A stretch of 36,721 nt of DNA from Nonomuraea deserti (GTDB taxonomy: Bacteria > Actinomycetota > Actinomycetes > Streptosporangiales > Streptosporangiaceae): the NCBI RefSeq assembly GCF_004348685.1, contig NZ_SMKO01000090.1, positions 1-36,721 on the forward strand, written 5' to 3'. Made by a program: the position numbers and the translations under genes. Each line of letters starts with the position of its first letter. The first letter of the stretch is position 1. Shown one piece after another: positions 1 through 9,090 of the stretch. The notes below the pieces were generated by a model. The model saw only the letters and a program-made list of their open reading frames with translations, was not told where the DNA came from and ran no database searches.

Positions 1-116
1 GGGTGAGTGGGCGCGGTGGGTTCGCGGGTCGGGGTGACGGGCGGCGGTGAGCGTGTACGCGGTCGTGGGGGATTTTCCGTACGCTGGCGGGCACAGCTTC
101 TCGAAAGGTAGATAAC

Positions 117-779
117 GTGCGTAGCTCAATCTTCGGAAACCTCGACGCCCAGCCGCTGCCCCCCGGCTTCGCCCTCCAGAACGGCAAGATGCTCAGGGTG
201 CAGTTGCCCGAAGTGCTGGCCAAGCAGGGCTCGATGGTCGCCTTCCAGGGGAGGATGGACTTCGACTACGAAGGTTCGGGCGGCATCGGCAAGCTGTTCA
301 AGAAGGCCATGACGGGCGAGGGCGCGTCGCTGATGCGGGTGCGCGGCGAAGGGCTGCTCTATCTCGCCGACAACGCCGACGACATCCATCTGTTCTTCCT
401 GGAGAACGAAGGGCTCACGGTCAACGGGCGAAACCTGCTGGCCTTCCAGCCGCAGCTGTCGTGGGACATCCAGCGCGTCCAGGGCGCCGGCGTCGCGGCG
501 GGTGGGCTGTTCAACACGACGATCAACGGCACCGGGTGGGTGGCGGTGACGACGCACGGCACGCCGGTGTTGCTCGACGCCGCGCAGATGCCGACGTACG
601 CCGATGGGCAGTCCGCCGTGTGCTGGAGCACCAGCCTGCAGGTAGGAGTGAACAGGACGGTGAAGGCGGGGGCGCTGATCGGACGGGGGAGCGGCGAGGC
701 CATGCAGCTGGCGTTCAACGGGCAGGGGTTCGTTCTGGTGCAGGCCAGTGAGGGCGCTCCTGTGGTGCAGGCCTCCTAG
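117..779 (+). CDS. AIM24 family protein
   Basis: A 220-residue protein of the AIM24 family (formerly DUF124), an all-beta fold named after a yeast mitochondrial protein; the bacterial members have no firmly known biochemical role. I recognise the family from the order of Gly-rich beta segments: the 'KAMTGEG' turn near residue 65, the 'GLLYLADNADDIHLFFLENE' stretch near 80-99, and 'GGLFNTTINGTGWVAVTTHG' near 128-147. There is no signal peptide or membrane segment, so it is probably cytoplasmic or peripheral. The GTG start at 117 is chosen because it follows a GAAAGG Shine-Dalgarno-like stretch at about 103-108. It stands alone, with a small hairpin shortly downstream. Family confidence is high; function unknown. 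Confidence 0.85.
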   Translation: MRSSIFGNLDAQPLPPGFALQNGKMLRVQLPEVLAKQGSMVAFQGRMDFDYEGSGGIGKLFKKAMTGEGASLMRVRGEGLLYLADNADDIHLFFLENEGLTVNGRNLLAFQPQLSWDIQRVQGAGVAAGGLFNTTINGTGWVAVTTHGTPVLLDAAQMPTYADGQSAVCWSTSLQVGVNRTVKAGALIGRGSGEAMQLAFNGQGFVLVQASEGAPVVQAS

Positions 780-802
780 CTGGCCTGCGGAGGTGGGGTG
801 CG

Positions 803-817
803 AGGGCCGCCGGCCCT
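803..817. terminator. Small GC hairpin after the AIM24 gene
   Basis: AGGGCC-gcc-GGCCCT forms a 6-bp stem with a 3-base loop, 23 bp after the AIM24 stop codon. There is no following T run, as is common for actinomycete terminators. The stem is short, so this is a weak call. Confidence 0.3.
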
Positions 818-852
818 GGTGTGTGCGGGCGGCGTCGCATATGCACCTCGGA

Positions 853-870
853 CTACTTCCCCCGCAGTAG
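853..870. promoter_or_regulatory. Candidate operator, inverted repeat CTACT-N8-AGTAG
   Basis: CTACT (853-857) and AGTAG (866-870) are exact inverted repeats around an 8-base spacer. A second overlapping pair, CTTCCC (856-861) and GGGAAG (870-875), shares the centre. The site lies about 100 bp before the tautomerase-YHS gene. The symmetry suggests a dimeric regulator; its identity is not known from this sequence. Confidence 0.35.
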
Positions 871-967
871 GGAAGAGATGCTCCTCCCGTCGGATGCTTC
901 GTATACCCCTCCCGGGCATTGTGGTGGCGCGCGGAGAAGTCTGTTCCGAAGGGTTGGGTGAAGCGCC

Positions 968-1630
968 ATGCTGCTGATCGACGTATTCGTTCCCGGGGGA
1001 GCTCTGAGCGAGGACGAACGCCAGGTGCTGGGGCGTCGGCTCATCGACACGCTGATGGTCGAGGACGACAGCCATGCCATGGAGATCATCGATGCGCAAC
1101 GTCTGATCACGCAGGTGCTCGTGCACGAGCCGGCGACCTGGATTCTCGGTCAGCGGCCGGCGGCGGACCCCGCGGCTCCGCCGCGCTATCTGGTACGCGT
1201 CACGGTGCCGGCGTCGTGGCGCAAGGACGTGTGCGAGCACATGGTGAAGACCATCACCGGCATCCTGGCCGAAACCGAGCGGGAGGCCGGCCGCGATCCC
1301 GAACGCGTGCGACGCGAACCCCACGCGGTGATCCTCGTCGAGGGCATCACCGAGGGCGGCATCGGGATCCACGGGAGGGTCATGGACAGCATGGATCTCA
1401 CCGAGCTCGTCTCACGCCCCTACCGCGACGGCGCGTCCGACCGTGAGGCGCCGCCCCAGGTGGACGACAAGCTGATCGACCCGATCTGCGGCATGAGCGT
1501 GGATCTCGACACTCCCCTGACCCTCGTTCACCAGGGCACCCTGTACGGCTTCTGCCACGGCCTGTGCCGGCGGGCCTTCGCCGACGAGCACGGTTTGTCG
1601 CTCAGCAGGCAGCACGGGGACGCCCCCTAG
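968..1630 (+). CDS. Tautomerase-like protein fused to a C-terminal YHS domain
   Basis: A 220-residue protein. Residues 1 to about 140 look like two tandem tautomerase (4-oxalocrotonate tautomerase/MIF superfamily) units: 'MLLIDVFVPGG' at the start, then 'EIIDAQRLITQVLVHEP' near 39-55, and a second unit with 'GGIGIHGRVMDSMD' near 132-145. Residues about 170-212 are a YHS domain: 'DPICGMSVD' followed by 'YGFCHGLCRRAF', placing paired cysteines that in this family bind metal. Canonical tautomerases use Pro1 as catalytic base; here residue 2 after Met is Leu, so the first unit may be inactive or start elsewhere, though no alternative start is evident. The purine-rich stretch before ATG 968 is a modest ribosome site. 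The stop TAG overlaps the stop of the convergent membrane-protein gene. Confidence 0.72.
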   Translation: MLLIDVFVPGGALSEDERQVLGRRLIDTLMVEDDSHAMEIIDAQRLITQVLVHEPATWILGQRPAADPAAPPRYLVRVTVPASWRKDVCEHMVKTITGILAETEREAGRDPERVRREPHAVILVEGITEGGIGIHGRVMDSMDLTELVSRPYRDGASDREAPPQVDDKLIDPICGMSVDLDTPLTLVHQGTLYGFCHGLCRRAFADEHGLSLSRQHGDAP

Positions 1631-2370
1631 GAGCGCCGGGTGTGGACGTATCCGAGCGCGGCGCCGAGCAGGCACACCCCCCACGCCAGAAAGACCGGGT
1701 ACGTCCCGGCGAACGCCCAGCTGCCGTCGAGAACCTCGGCGCCGCCCTCGGGTGCGCACGTGCGCGTGATGCCGAACGCCAGGCAGCCCGTCATCATCGC
1801 CCCGTACTGGCCGACGAGCAGCCCTACTGTGGCGGCCGGGACGACGGCGAGGCCGGCCGGTACCCGCCGGCCGCCGGCCCACGGCACCCACCCGGGCACG
1901 ATCTGGCCCCATCGGCTGATCAGCCCGAGCGTGAGCAGGCCTCCGGTCACCGGCCCCGCGACGAGCAGCCCCCAGTACACCGGCGAGTCGTGAAGCTCCG
2001 CGAGCCCGGCCGCGGAGGGTCCCGCCACGCCGAACGGCACGCCGAGCCCCCACAGCAGGTGCGGTACGGAGAACCCCAGCACCGGCACGCCGGCCGCCGC
2101 CCAGGTAGCCGCCCTGGCCCAGCGTGCGGGCCGTACGGTGCCGCCGGGTCCGCGTTCGCGGGAGAGGGGGCGGGGGCGCGTGCCGTAACGCACGGTGGCC
2201 AGGGCGAGCAGCACGCCCAGGGTGGTGAGCAGGAGCTGCCGGCCGAGTGCCGGATCGTCGAGCTTGCCGAACGCCAGCCGCATGACGAGGTTTCCCGGCG
2301 CCACCAGCGCCAGCGCGGCGGCTCCTGCGAAACCCGCGGTCAGCAGGGCCGGCCGGGCGTGTGGTCTCAT
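1627..2370 (-). CDS. Multi-pass integral membrane protein, unknown function
   Basis: A 247-residue protein with about six hydrophobic segments separated by short Arg/Gly-rich loops. Its C-terminal part carries 'GQYGAMMTGCLAFGITRTC', with two cysteines that could form a disulfide or bind a ligand. I recognise it as the kind of small actinobacterial membrane protein usually annotated hypothetical and do not assign a function. The ATG at 2370 is preferred over an in-frame TTG nine bases upstream; neither has a strong Shine-Dalgarno. Its stop (TAG, complement of 1627-1629) lies inside CTAG, shared with the stop of the convergent tautomerase-YHS gene. Its start faces the ArsR gene across a tandem-repeat spacer. 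Confidence 0.6.
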   Translation of the reverse strand: MRPHARPALLTAGFAGAAALALVAPGNLVMRLAFGKLDDPALGRQLLLTTLGVLLALATVRYGTRPRPLSRERGPGGTVRPARWARAATWAAAGVPVLGFSVPHLLWGLGVPFGVAGPSAAGLAELHDSPVYWGLLVAGPVTGGLLTLGLISRWGQIVPGWVPWAGGRRVPAGLAVVPAATVGLLVGQYGAMMTGCLAFGITRTCAPEGGAEVLDGSWAFAGTYPVFLAWGVCLLGAALGYVHTRRS

Positions 2371-2391
2371 GGCCGACAAGCTATGGCGGCC

Positions 2392-2535
2392 GCGCGTGCG
2401 TGGCCTCCCCCTGGCGGGGGAGACGGCGGTGGACGCGGATGTGCGGGCGAAGCCTCCTCCTGCTGGGGGAGAGCGCGGTTGACACGAATGCGCGGGCGAA
2501 GCCTCCCCTGCCGGAAGCGGCAGTAGACAGGGAAT
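2392..2535. repeat. Three degenerate 49-bp tandem repeats with internal hairpins
   Basis: Units run at about 2392-2440, 2441-2489 and 2490-2535. The shared core is (T)GCGCGGGCGAAGCCTCC followed by a C-rich/G-rich pair and a GAC/GAAT tail. Unit 1 contains CTCCCCCTGGCGGGGGAG (2405-2422), a 7-bp stem with a TGGC loop; units 2 and 3 hold decayed versions. The array fills the gap between the divergent membrane-protein and ArsR genes, so it may carry regulator sites, terminator-like structures, or be a neutral expansion. Confidence 0.7.
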
Positions 2536-2558
2536 TAGCTTATTGCCATAATGCTTTG

Positions 2559-2861
2559 GTGCTGGATGTCGACCTGGTCAAGGCGCTGGCCAATGAGAAG
2601 CGGCTGCTGATCCTCGAATGGATGCGCGACCCCGAGCGCCACTTCCCGCCGCAGCGCGACGGCGACCTCGTACGCGACGGGGTCTGCTCGCTGTTCGTCG
2701 CCGAGAAGCTCGGCGTGAGCCAGCCCGCCTGCGGCGAGCACCTCAAGGTGCTCGCCAAGGCGGGGCTGATCCGCGGCAGGAAGATCAAGCAGTGGGTGTT
2801 CTACCAGCGCGACGAGGACCGGATCGCCGCGGCGAAGGAGATGCTGAACGGTGACTGGTGA
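2559..2861 (+). CDS. ArsR-family winged-helix transcriptional regulator
   Basis: A roughly 100-residue DNA-binding protein of the ArsR/SmtB class. The pattern 'LVKALANEKRLLILEWM' opens the fold. The recognition helix region is 'FVAEKLGVSQPACGEHLK' (residues about 46-63), followed by the wing 'AGLIRGRKIKQWVFYQRD'. Cys43 and Cys58 are the only cysteines; Cys58 sits in the recognition helix, where thiol or metal sensing is possible but not shown. The start is taken as GTG 2559 (TTG 2556 is adjacent). The reading frame stays open back to 2361, but that upstream part crosses the tandem repeats and does not look like protein. It overlaps the following YbaK-type gene by 11 bp, so the two are translationally coupled. 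Confidence 0.8.
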   Translation: MLDVDLVKALANEKRLLILEWMRDPERHFPPQRDGDLVRDGVCSLFVAEKLGVSQPACGEHLKVLAKAGLIRGRKIKQWVFYQRDEDRIAAAKEMLNGDW

Positions 2862-3345
2862 GCCGAACGCCGCCTACGACCGGCTGATCGCCGACATGGA
2901 CACCGCGAAGGCGCGCTACCGGCTGATCGACCACGCGCCCGAGGGGCGCACCGAGGAGGTCAGCGTCCTGCGCGGCAACGACGTGGCGCAGGCGGCCAAG
3001 TGCCTGATCGTGATGGTCAAGGTCGGCAAGAAGCAGACCCGTCACGTGCTGGCCGTCGTCCCCGGCGATGCCCGGCTCGACCTGCAGGCGGTCAAGGCGC
3101 TGCACGACGGCACGTACGTCGCCTTCGCCGGCAAGGACAAGGCCGAGGAGCTGGCGGGCAGCGTCAGCGGCACCGTGCTGCCGTTCAGCTTCGATCCCCG
3201 CCTCGAGTTGGTGGCCGACCCGGCGCTGCTGGAGCAGCCCGAGATCTACTTCAACGCCGCCCGCCTCGACCGCTCGATGGCGCTGGCCACCGACGACTAC
3301 GTACGCCTCGCGGGGCCCCGGCTGGCACCGATCACCGCCGATTAG
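2851..3345 (+). CDS. YbaK/ProX-type aminoacyl-tRNA deacylase domain protein
   Basis: A 164-residue protein of the YbaK/INS superfamily, which hydrolyses wrongly charged aminoacyl-tRNA in trans (Cys- or Ala-tRNAPro in studied members). Visible features are the central 'DVAQAAKCLIVMVK' strand with the conserved Lys (Lys50), the 'HVLAVVPGDARLDLQAVK' region, and the C-terminal 'EIYFNAARLDRSMALATDDY' segment typical of the fold. The substrate cannot be read from the sequence. The GTG start lies within the end of the ArsR gene, indicating a two-gene operon in which the regulator probably controls the deacylase. Its stop overlaps the stop of the convergent hydrolase gene (TTAG). Confidence 0.82.
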   Translation: MTGEPNAAYDRLIADMDTAKARYRLIDHAPEGRTEEVSVLRGNDVAQAAKCLIVMVKVGKKQTRHVLAVVPGDARLDLQAVKALHDGTYVAFAGKDKAEELAGSVSGTVLPFSFDPRLELVADPALLEQPEIYFNAARLDRSMALATDDYVRLAGPRLAPITAD

Positions 3346-4379
3346 GAGCAGGTGGGGGCGGGTGCGGGGTTGGCGCCGTTCCACGAGGCCAGGAAGCCGA
3401 ACGTGGTCGCGGCGCCGGGCGCGAGCGTGCCGTTCCAGCCGGCGTCGCGCACGATCACCGACGAGCCGCCGGCGCTCAGCGTGCCGTTCCAGATCTGGCT
3501 GATCCGCTGCCCGTCGGCGAACGTCCACCGCACCTCCCACCCGTTCATGGGAGCCGTGCCGGTGTTCGTGACGGTGACCTCGCCCTGGAAGCCGCCCTGC
3601 CACTGGCCGGCGTTCCTGTACGCGGCCGTGCAGCCGCCCGGAGGCTGGGGCGTGGGCGTGTCGGAGGGGTCGGGGCCAGGGCCGGCCAGGGCGTCCACCA
3701 GCGCCGGATACCACGTGTCGGCCATCTTCTGGTCGCCTGCGGCGTTGGGGTGCACCCCGTCGTAGGTGTCCGTGGCCGTGCTGAACCCCGTCCACTGGTC
3801 GACGACCGTGATCGGCGACTGCTCGGTGGTGGTGGCTGCGGCCCAGGCGGGGATGGCGTTGTTGAAGGCCACGACCCGCTGGGCGCAGTCGGCGCAGCTG
3901 GACGGGTTCATGGGGATGATCTTGGCGACGAGGATCTTCATGGCGGGGTTGCTCGCCCGCATCTGGTTCGCCAGCGTGGTGAACGCGCCCAGGATCGTCG
4001 CCGGAGCGATGTCGCTCCACACGTCGTTCGTGCCGAAGTGCATGAGCACGACGTCGGGCCGGGTCGTGGAGAGCCAGCCGGGCAGCTGGTTCTGGGCGGC
4101 GACGTTGGTGGCCAGGAAGCCGCCGTGGCCCTCGTTGTCGCCGTCGTGGGCGACGCCGCAGCCCTGTGGCGGGAGGGTGCCGACGAAGTCGATGTTCGTG
4201 TGGCCGGCGTTCTGGAGCCTGTTCCAGAGCAGCGCCCGCCAGCAGCCGGGGGAGCCGGTGATCGAGTCGCCCAGGGGCATGATCCTGGTCGCGGCGGCGC
4301 CGGCGGGCACGGTCGTCGCGAATAACACCGCGGCGGCCGCGGCCAGCATCGCCGCGAGCACGGCGCTGATCCTGCGCAT
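3342..4379 (-). CDS. Secreted SGNH/GDSL hydrolase with C-terminal CBM2
   Basis: A 345-residue exported esterase-type enzyme. A Sec signal peptide spans about residues 1-29, ending 'VPAGAAA'. The SGNH catalytic domain (about 30-232) shows block I 'IMPLGDSITG' with nucleophile Ser39, block III 'HFGTND' with Asn118, and block V 'DGVHPNAAG' with Asp207 and His210. A Pro/Thr/Asp linker (about 233-249) leads to a family 2 carbohydrate-binding module (250-345) bracketed by Cys250 and Cys344, with Trp residues at 260, 281, 285, 297 and 315 available for polysaccharide binding. The architecture suggests deacetylation or de-esterification of plant polysaccharide, by family inference. The start at 4379 has a GGGAGA ribosome site and begins the signal peptide; the open frame extends upstream to 4505 without support. 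Confidence 0.9.
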   Translation of the reverse strand: MRRISAVLAAMLAAAAAVLFATTVPAGAAATRIMPLGDSITGSPGCWRALLWNRLQNAGHTNIDFVGTLPPQGCGVAHDGDNEGHGGFLATNVAAQNQLPGWLSTTRPDVVLMHFGTNDVWSDIAPATILGAFTTLANQMRASNPAMKILVAKIIPMNPSSCADCAQRVVAFNNAIPAWAAATTTEQSPITVVDQWTGFSTATDTYDGVHPNAAGDQKMADTWYPALVDALAGPGPDPSDTPTPQPPGGCTAAYRNAGQWQGGFQGEVTVTNTGTAPMNGWEVRWTFADGQRISQIWNGTLSAGGSSVIVRDAGWNGTLAPGAATTFGFLASWNGANPAPAPTCS

Positions 4380-4486
4380 CGTCTGCTCTCCCGTCGTCGC
4401 CTGCGCAGATGGTAAGAAGCGCCGGTCCGCGGCGGGAAGCAAGCGCGCACGCCCGGCCCGGTGACCTGCGGCGACGGATGTAACTT

Positions 4487-4592
4487 TCAGGCCCGCACCA
4501 GGCATAGAGTCAGGCCGCTCCAGGCAGGAGTCAGGCCCGCACCACCCCGACGGTCACGCCCGCACCGCGCCCCCGAGGTCAGACCCGCACCA
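4487..4592. repeat. Five copies of a 14-bp element, period about 23 bp
   Basis: TCAGGCCCGCACCA occurs at 4487-4500 and 4531-4544. Variants lie at 4510-4522, 4554-4566 and 4579-4592. The last copy is the end of the stress-protein gene itself (the codons for Val-Val-Arg-Val and its stop, read on the minus strand), so the spacer looks like repeated duplication of that gene's tail. Each copy brings a stop-like TGA on the minus strand. Confidence 0.7.
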
Positions 4593-5412
4593 CGGCGAGG
4601 GGGCAGGGGGAGTGGTGCAGCAGGGCCTGGCTGATCGAGCCGAGCAACATGCCGGCGAGCTGCCCGTGCCCGCGCGAGCCGACCACGAGCAGGTCGGCGC
4701 CCTCGGCCGCCTCCTTCAGCACCTCGATGGGGTGGCCGTGCACGACCTCGGGCACCACGTCCACGTCCGGGTGCCGCTCCTGGCGCTCGGCCAGCAGGTC
4801 CTGGAGCTGCTGCAGGGTGTGCTGCTCGTTCTCGGGGTCGGCGGGGACGAAGCCGCCGGGCCGCGGCCACGCCCACGCCTGCACGACCCGCAGCCGGGCC
4901 TCGCGCAGTTCGGCCTCTGCGAAGGCGAAGTCGAGCGCCCGCAGGCCGGGAGGTGAGCCGTCGGTGCCGGCCACGATCTCGCCACGCGGCGTCGCGGGCC
5001 GCTCGCCGACCACGACGACGTTCGTACGGGCGTGGGCGGCGACCCCGTGGGCGACGGATCCGACCAGCAGCCCGCGGACGCCGCCGATGCCGTGGCCGCC
5101 GACGACCAGGAGTTCGGCCTGTTCGGTGGCCTTGATCAGCGCCGTGCGGGGGTCGCCGGGCAGCAGGGTGGTCTCGACGGCGATCGCGGGGCGTTCGCGG
5201 AGCGCCCGGTCGCGGGCCGCGGCGAGCACCGAGTTCGCCTCGTCGCGCATCCACCGGGCGACCTCGGCGTAGCGGGCGGCCAGCTCCTCGCACACCCACC
5301 GCGGCACCGCGTGGGCCACGGTCAGCCGGGTACGGCGCAGCGCCGCCTCCGTGGCCGCCCAGCCGGCGGCCTCCAGTCCGGCGCGCGAGCCGTCGACTCC
5401 GACGATGATCAT
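4579..5412 (-). CDS. Universal stress protein, tandem UspA domains
   Basis: A 277-residue cytoplasmic protein with two UspA domains (about 1-137 and 145-277). Each begins with a strand-Asp-Gly-Ser motif ('IIVGVDGSR', 'IVAGTDGSP') and ends with the ATP-binding G-2x-G-9x-G(S) pattern: 'GGHGIGGVRGLLVGSVA' near 105-121 and 'GSRGHGQLAGMLLGSIS' near 247-263. Both nucleotide motifs appear intact, so an ATP-binding, dormancy- or stress-type role is likely. The ATG at 5412 has an upstream GAGAGG. It lies 12 bp after a small secreted-protein gene on the same strand, so the two are probably co-transcribed. The region downstream repeats its own last codons. Confidence 0.92.
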   Translation of the reverse strand: MIIVGVDGSRAGLEAAGWAATEAALRRTRLTVAHAVPRWVCEELAARYAEVARWMRDEANSVLAAARDRALRERPAIAVETTLLPGDPRTALIKATEQAELLVVGGHGIGGVRGLLVGSVAHGVAAHARTNVVVVGERPATPRGEIVAGTDGSPPGLRALDFAFAEAELREARLRVVQAWAWPRPGGFVPADPENEQHTLQQLQDLLAERQERHPDVDVVPEVVHGHPIEVLKEAAEGADLLVVGSRGHGQLAGMLLGSISQALLHHSPCPLAVVRV

Positions 5413-5424
5413 GGCGTCAGCCTC

Positions 5425-5772
5425 TCAGGAGAACGCGTAGCACTCCACTTCGGCGCGGCGGAACGAGATGCCGTGCTCCCTGGAGTCGCGGATGCACGCG
5501 CGCTCGGCCTCGCTGAGCTTGAGCGTGCCGCACACGGTCACGCCGGCGTACGTACGGCAGTCGAGTTCGGCGTCCCTTTCGCCGATGCGGAAGATCTCCT
5601 TGACCGTCGAGCGGCAACGCGCCTTGCCCGTGTCGGCGTAGCGGCACTGGGCGAGCAGCGTCTGGTATTGCTCCTCGCTCACCTCGCGCTGGTCTGTCCC
5701 GTCGCCATGGGCGGCGGGGGCGCCGAACGTGGCCAGAAGCACGAGTCCTGCGACAGCGGCGATCTTTTTCAT
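5425..5772 (-). CDS. Small secreted protein, cysteine-containing
   Basis: A 115-residue protein with a clear Sec signal peptide (Met-Lys-Lys then 'IAAVAGLVLLATFGAPAAHG', cleavage likely after about residue 23). The mature part is polar and has five cysteines ('AQCRYADTGKARCR', 'LDCRTYAGVTVCG', 'RACIRDS') plus one near the C-terminus, enough for three disulfides. I do not recognise a family. The ATG at 5772 follows a strong GGGGGGA ribosome site, whereas the longer open frame upstream is a shadow. It precedes the universal stress protein by 12 bp, suggesting one transcript. Confidence 0.75.
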   Translation of the reverse strand: MKKIAAVAGLVLLATFGAPAAHGDGTDQREVSEEQYQTLLAQCRYADTGKARCRSTVKEIFRIGERDAELDCRTYAGVTVCGTLKLSEAERACIRDSREHGISFRRAEVECYAFS

Positions 5773-5810
5773 AGTCCCCCCGGTGGGGTTGGTACCGCTG
5801 GAGACGGTCG

Positions 5811-6422
5811 TCAAACCTCGCGCTTGATCGCCAGGACGCTCAGCCACGTGCGCCCGGCGGTGTTCAGGCCGTGCTCGACGGTCTCGAATCCGGCCGCGCC
5901 GAGGAGGCGCAGGAGCGTGCCGGGGTCGCGGTGGACGAACCAGCGGTGCCGGCCGGCCTCGCTCGGAACTTCCTCCCAGCCCTCCGTGTCGCCCGTCGAG
6001 GTGCTCAGACCCAGCACGCCGCCCGTACGCAGGGCCGCCCGCCAGGCGCGCAGCGTGGCCTCGGTCTCGGCGGCGGGCACGTGGAGGAGGGCCGCTACCG
6101 ACCACAGACCGGCGAGCGAGCCGGGGGCCACGGGCGGCCGGCGCAGGTCGCCCAGCACGGCGGGGACGCCGCGGGCGGCGGCCAGCCCGGCCATGGCGGC
6201 CGAGCGGTCCACGCCGACGACCCGCAGCCCGCGCTCGCCCAGCCAGGCCGCGTCCCTTCCCGGCCCGCATCCCAGGTCGGCGACCGTTTCTCCGGCGGGC
6301 ACGGCGTCGGCGAAGCGCTGCCTGAAGGCCTGGAGGCCGGCGTCGGGGTGCTCGGTGCGGGCGGCGAAGGCGGGCGCGATGTGGTCGTAGGTGGCAGCGG
6401 TCTTTGACGTGGGATCTTCCAT
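5811..6422 (-). CDS. SAM-dependent class I methyltransferase
   Basis: A 203-residue Rossmann-fold methyltransferase. Motif I is 'VADLGCGPGRDAAWL' (about residues 46-60), followed by the acidic end of strand 2 in 'VVGVDRS', and a later 'LRTGGVLGLSTSTGD' strand typical of the Methyltransf_11/25 group. There is no substrate-specific signature; small-molecule targets are usual. The ATG at 6422 starts the conserved part; the open frame runs far upstream through the thiC region but is antisense shadow there. The gene is divergent from thiC, with the TPP riboswitch between them, and lies 38 bp before the small secreted-protein gene, possibly in the same transcript. Confidence 0.85.
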   Translation of the reverse strand: MEDPTSKTAATYDHIAPAFAARTEHPDAGLQAFRQRFADAVPAGETVADLGCGPGRDAAWLGERGLRVVGVDRSAAMAGLAAARGVPAVLGDLRRPPVAPGSLAGLWSVAALLHVPAAETEATLRAWRAALRTGGVLGLSTSTGDTEGWEEVPSEAGRHRWFVHRDPGTLLRLLGAAGFETVEHGLNTAGRTWLSVLAIKREV

Positions 6423-6463
6423 TTTGCGGATGATGCCATGTTTCGTCCTGGCCGCGGTGTGGG

Positions 6464-6469
6464 TACGAT
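6464..6469 (+). promoter_or_regulatory. Possible -10 box for thiC
   Basis: TACGAT lies about 10 bases before the start of the TPP aptamer, where a promoter for a riboswitch transcript should be. No convincing -35 is visible (TTTCGT at 6441-6446 is the nearest at normal spacing). Confidence 0.3.
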
Positions 6470-6475
6470 CACCGC

Positions 6476-6571
6476 CGTCCAACGCGGGAGCCCGGTGCAG
6501 ACCGGGCTGAGAGGACGGCTGACAGCCGCCGACCGCCAGAACCTGCTCCGGGTAATGCCGGCGAAGGGAGT
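6476..6571 (+). promoter_or_regulatory. TPP riboswitch (THI element)
   Basis: The conserved parts of the thiamine pyrophosphate aptamer are visible in order: CGGGAGCC near 6484-6492, a hairpin GCCCGGT-GCAG-ACCGGGC (about 6490-6507), CTGAGAG (about 6507-6513), a variable arm, then AGAACCTG (6538-6545), CTCCGGGTAATGCCGG (6546-6561) and CGAAGGGAG (6562-6570). The purine-rich AGGGAG closing the aptamer is also the best Shine-Dalgarno of thiC, 8 bases before its ATG. This fits direct sequestration of the ribosome site when TPP is bound. Aptamer edges are approximate. Confidence 0.93.
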
Positions 6572-6578
6572 TTGCGCG

Positions 6579-8200
<1,622 letters not shown>

Positions 8201-8204
<4 letters not shown>

Positions 8205-9052
8205 CCGGGCAGCGTCTCCCCGCCGATCGGGGCCAGCACCTCGCCCGTGTAGTACGACGACATCCGGCCGGAGGCGAAGAACACGTACGAGGGAGCGATC
8301 TCGTCCGGGTCGGCGGGCCGGCCCATCGGCACGTGCTCGCCGAACGAGCCCACCTTCTCCTCCGGCAGGGTCGCCGGGATCAGCGGCGTCCAGACCGGGC
8401 CCGGCGCCACGGCGTTGATCCGGATGCCGCGGTCGACCAGGTTCTGGGCCATGGCGTAGGTGAAGGCGTTGATGGCGCCCTTGGTGGCGGAATAGTCGAT
8501 GAGCGTCTTGTTGCCGCGCAGGCCGTTGATCGAGGAGGTGTTGATGATCGCGCTCCCCTCGCGCAGGTGGGGGAGCGCGGCCTTAGTGACGCGGAAGTAG
8601 CTGTGGATGTTGACCGCGAACGTGTGCTCCCACTGCTCGTCGGTCAGCTCCTCCAGGCCGTCGACGGGCGCCTGGTAGGCCACGTTGTTCACCAGGACGT
8701 CCAGACCGCCCAGCTCCGCCACGGTCTGCTCGACGACGGAGGCGCAGTGGTCACGGTCGCCCAGGTCGCCGGGCAGGAGCACGCAGCGCCGCCCGGCCGC
8801 CTCCACCAGCTTGCCGGTGTGCGCGGCGTCCTCGTGCTCGCTGAGGTACGCGATCGCGACGTCGGCGCCCTCCTTGGCGAAGGCCACGGCGACCGCCCGG
8901 CCGATGCCGGAGTCGCCGCCGGTGATCAGCGCCTTCCTGCCGTTCAGCAGGCCACGGCCCGCGTAGTCGCGCATCTCGTCGCGCGGCTCAGGGGCCATCT
9001 CCTCCGTACGGCCCGGGTACGGCTGGTTCTGGGCGGGTGGTGTTTGCGACAT
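8201..9052 (-). CDS. SDR family oxidoreductase, general-stress (YghA/GS39-like) type
   Basis: A 283-residue classical short-chain dehydrogenase. It has the longer N-terminus typical of the YghA/general stress protein 39 group, with 'QNQPYPGRTEEMAPEP' before the fold. The cofactor motif is 'TGGDSGIG' (about residues 44-51), the structural motif is 'NNVAYQ', and the catalytic Tyr-x3-Lys is in 'DYSATKGA', preceded by Ser in 'NTSSINGLRG'. The substrate is unknown; NAD(P)-dependent aldehyde or sugar-alcohol reduction is usual. It ends convergently with thiC, the two stops overlapping in CTAA. A compact hairpin and the osmoprotectant operon lie on its start side. Confidence 0.92.
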
Positions 9053-9063
9053 GCCCAGCGGCT

Positions 9064-9090
9064 GCCCGCGTGCGGGCGTGGTTAACGCCC
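9064..9090 (-). terminator. Hairpins downstream of the osmoprotectant operon
   Basis: Two mutually exclusive stems: GCCCG-CGTG-CGGGC (9064-9077) and GGGCGT-GGTTA-ACGCCC (9074-9090). The second touches the last stop codon of the minus-strand ABC operon. They plausibly end that transcript; there is no T tract. Confidence 0.35.

Noticed and set aside
2361..2558. N-terminal extension of the ArsR protein by 66 codons
   Set aside because: The extension is translated from the tandem repeats and has no resemblance to ArsR proteins; GTG 2559 or TTG 2556 fits the family length.
3000..4325. Long plus-strand frame across the YbaK and GDSL genes
   Set aside because: Shadow of two well-supported genes in other frames.
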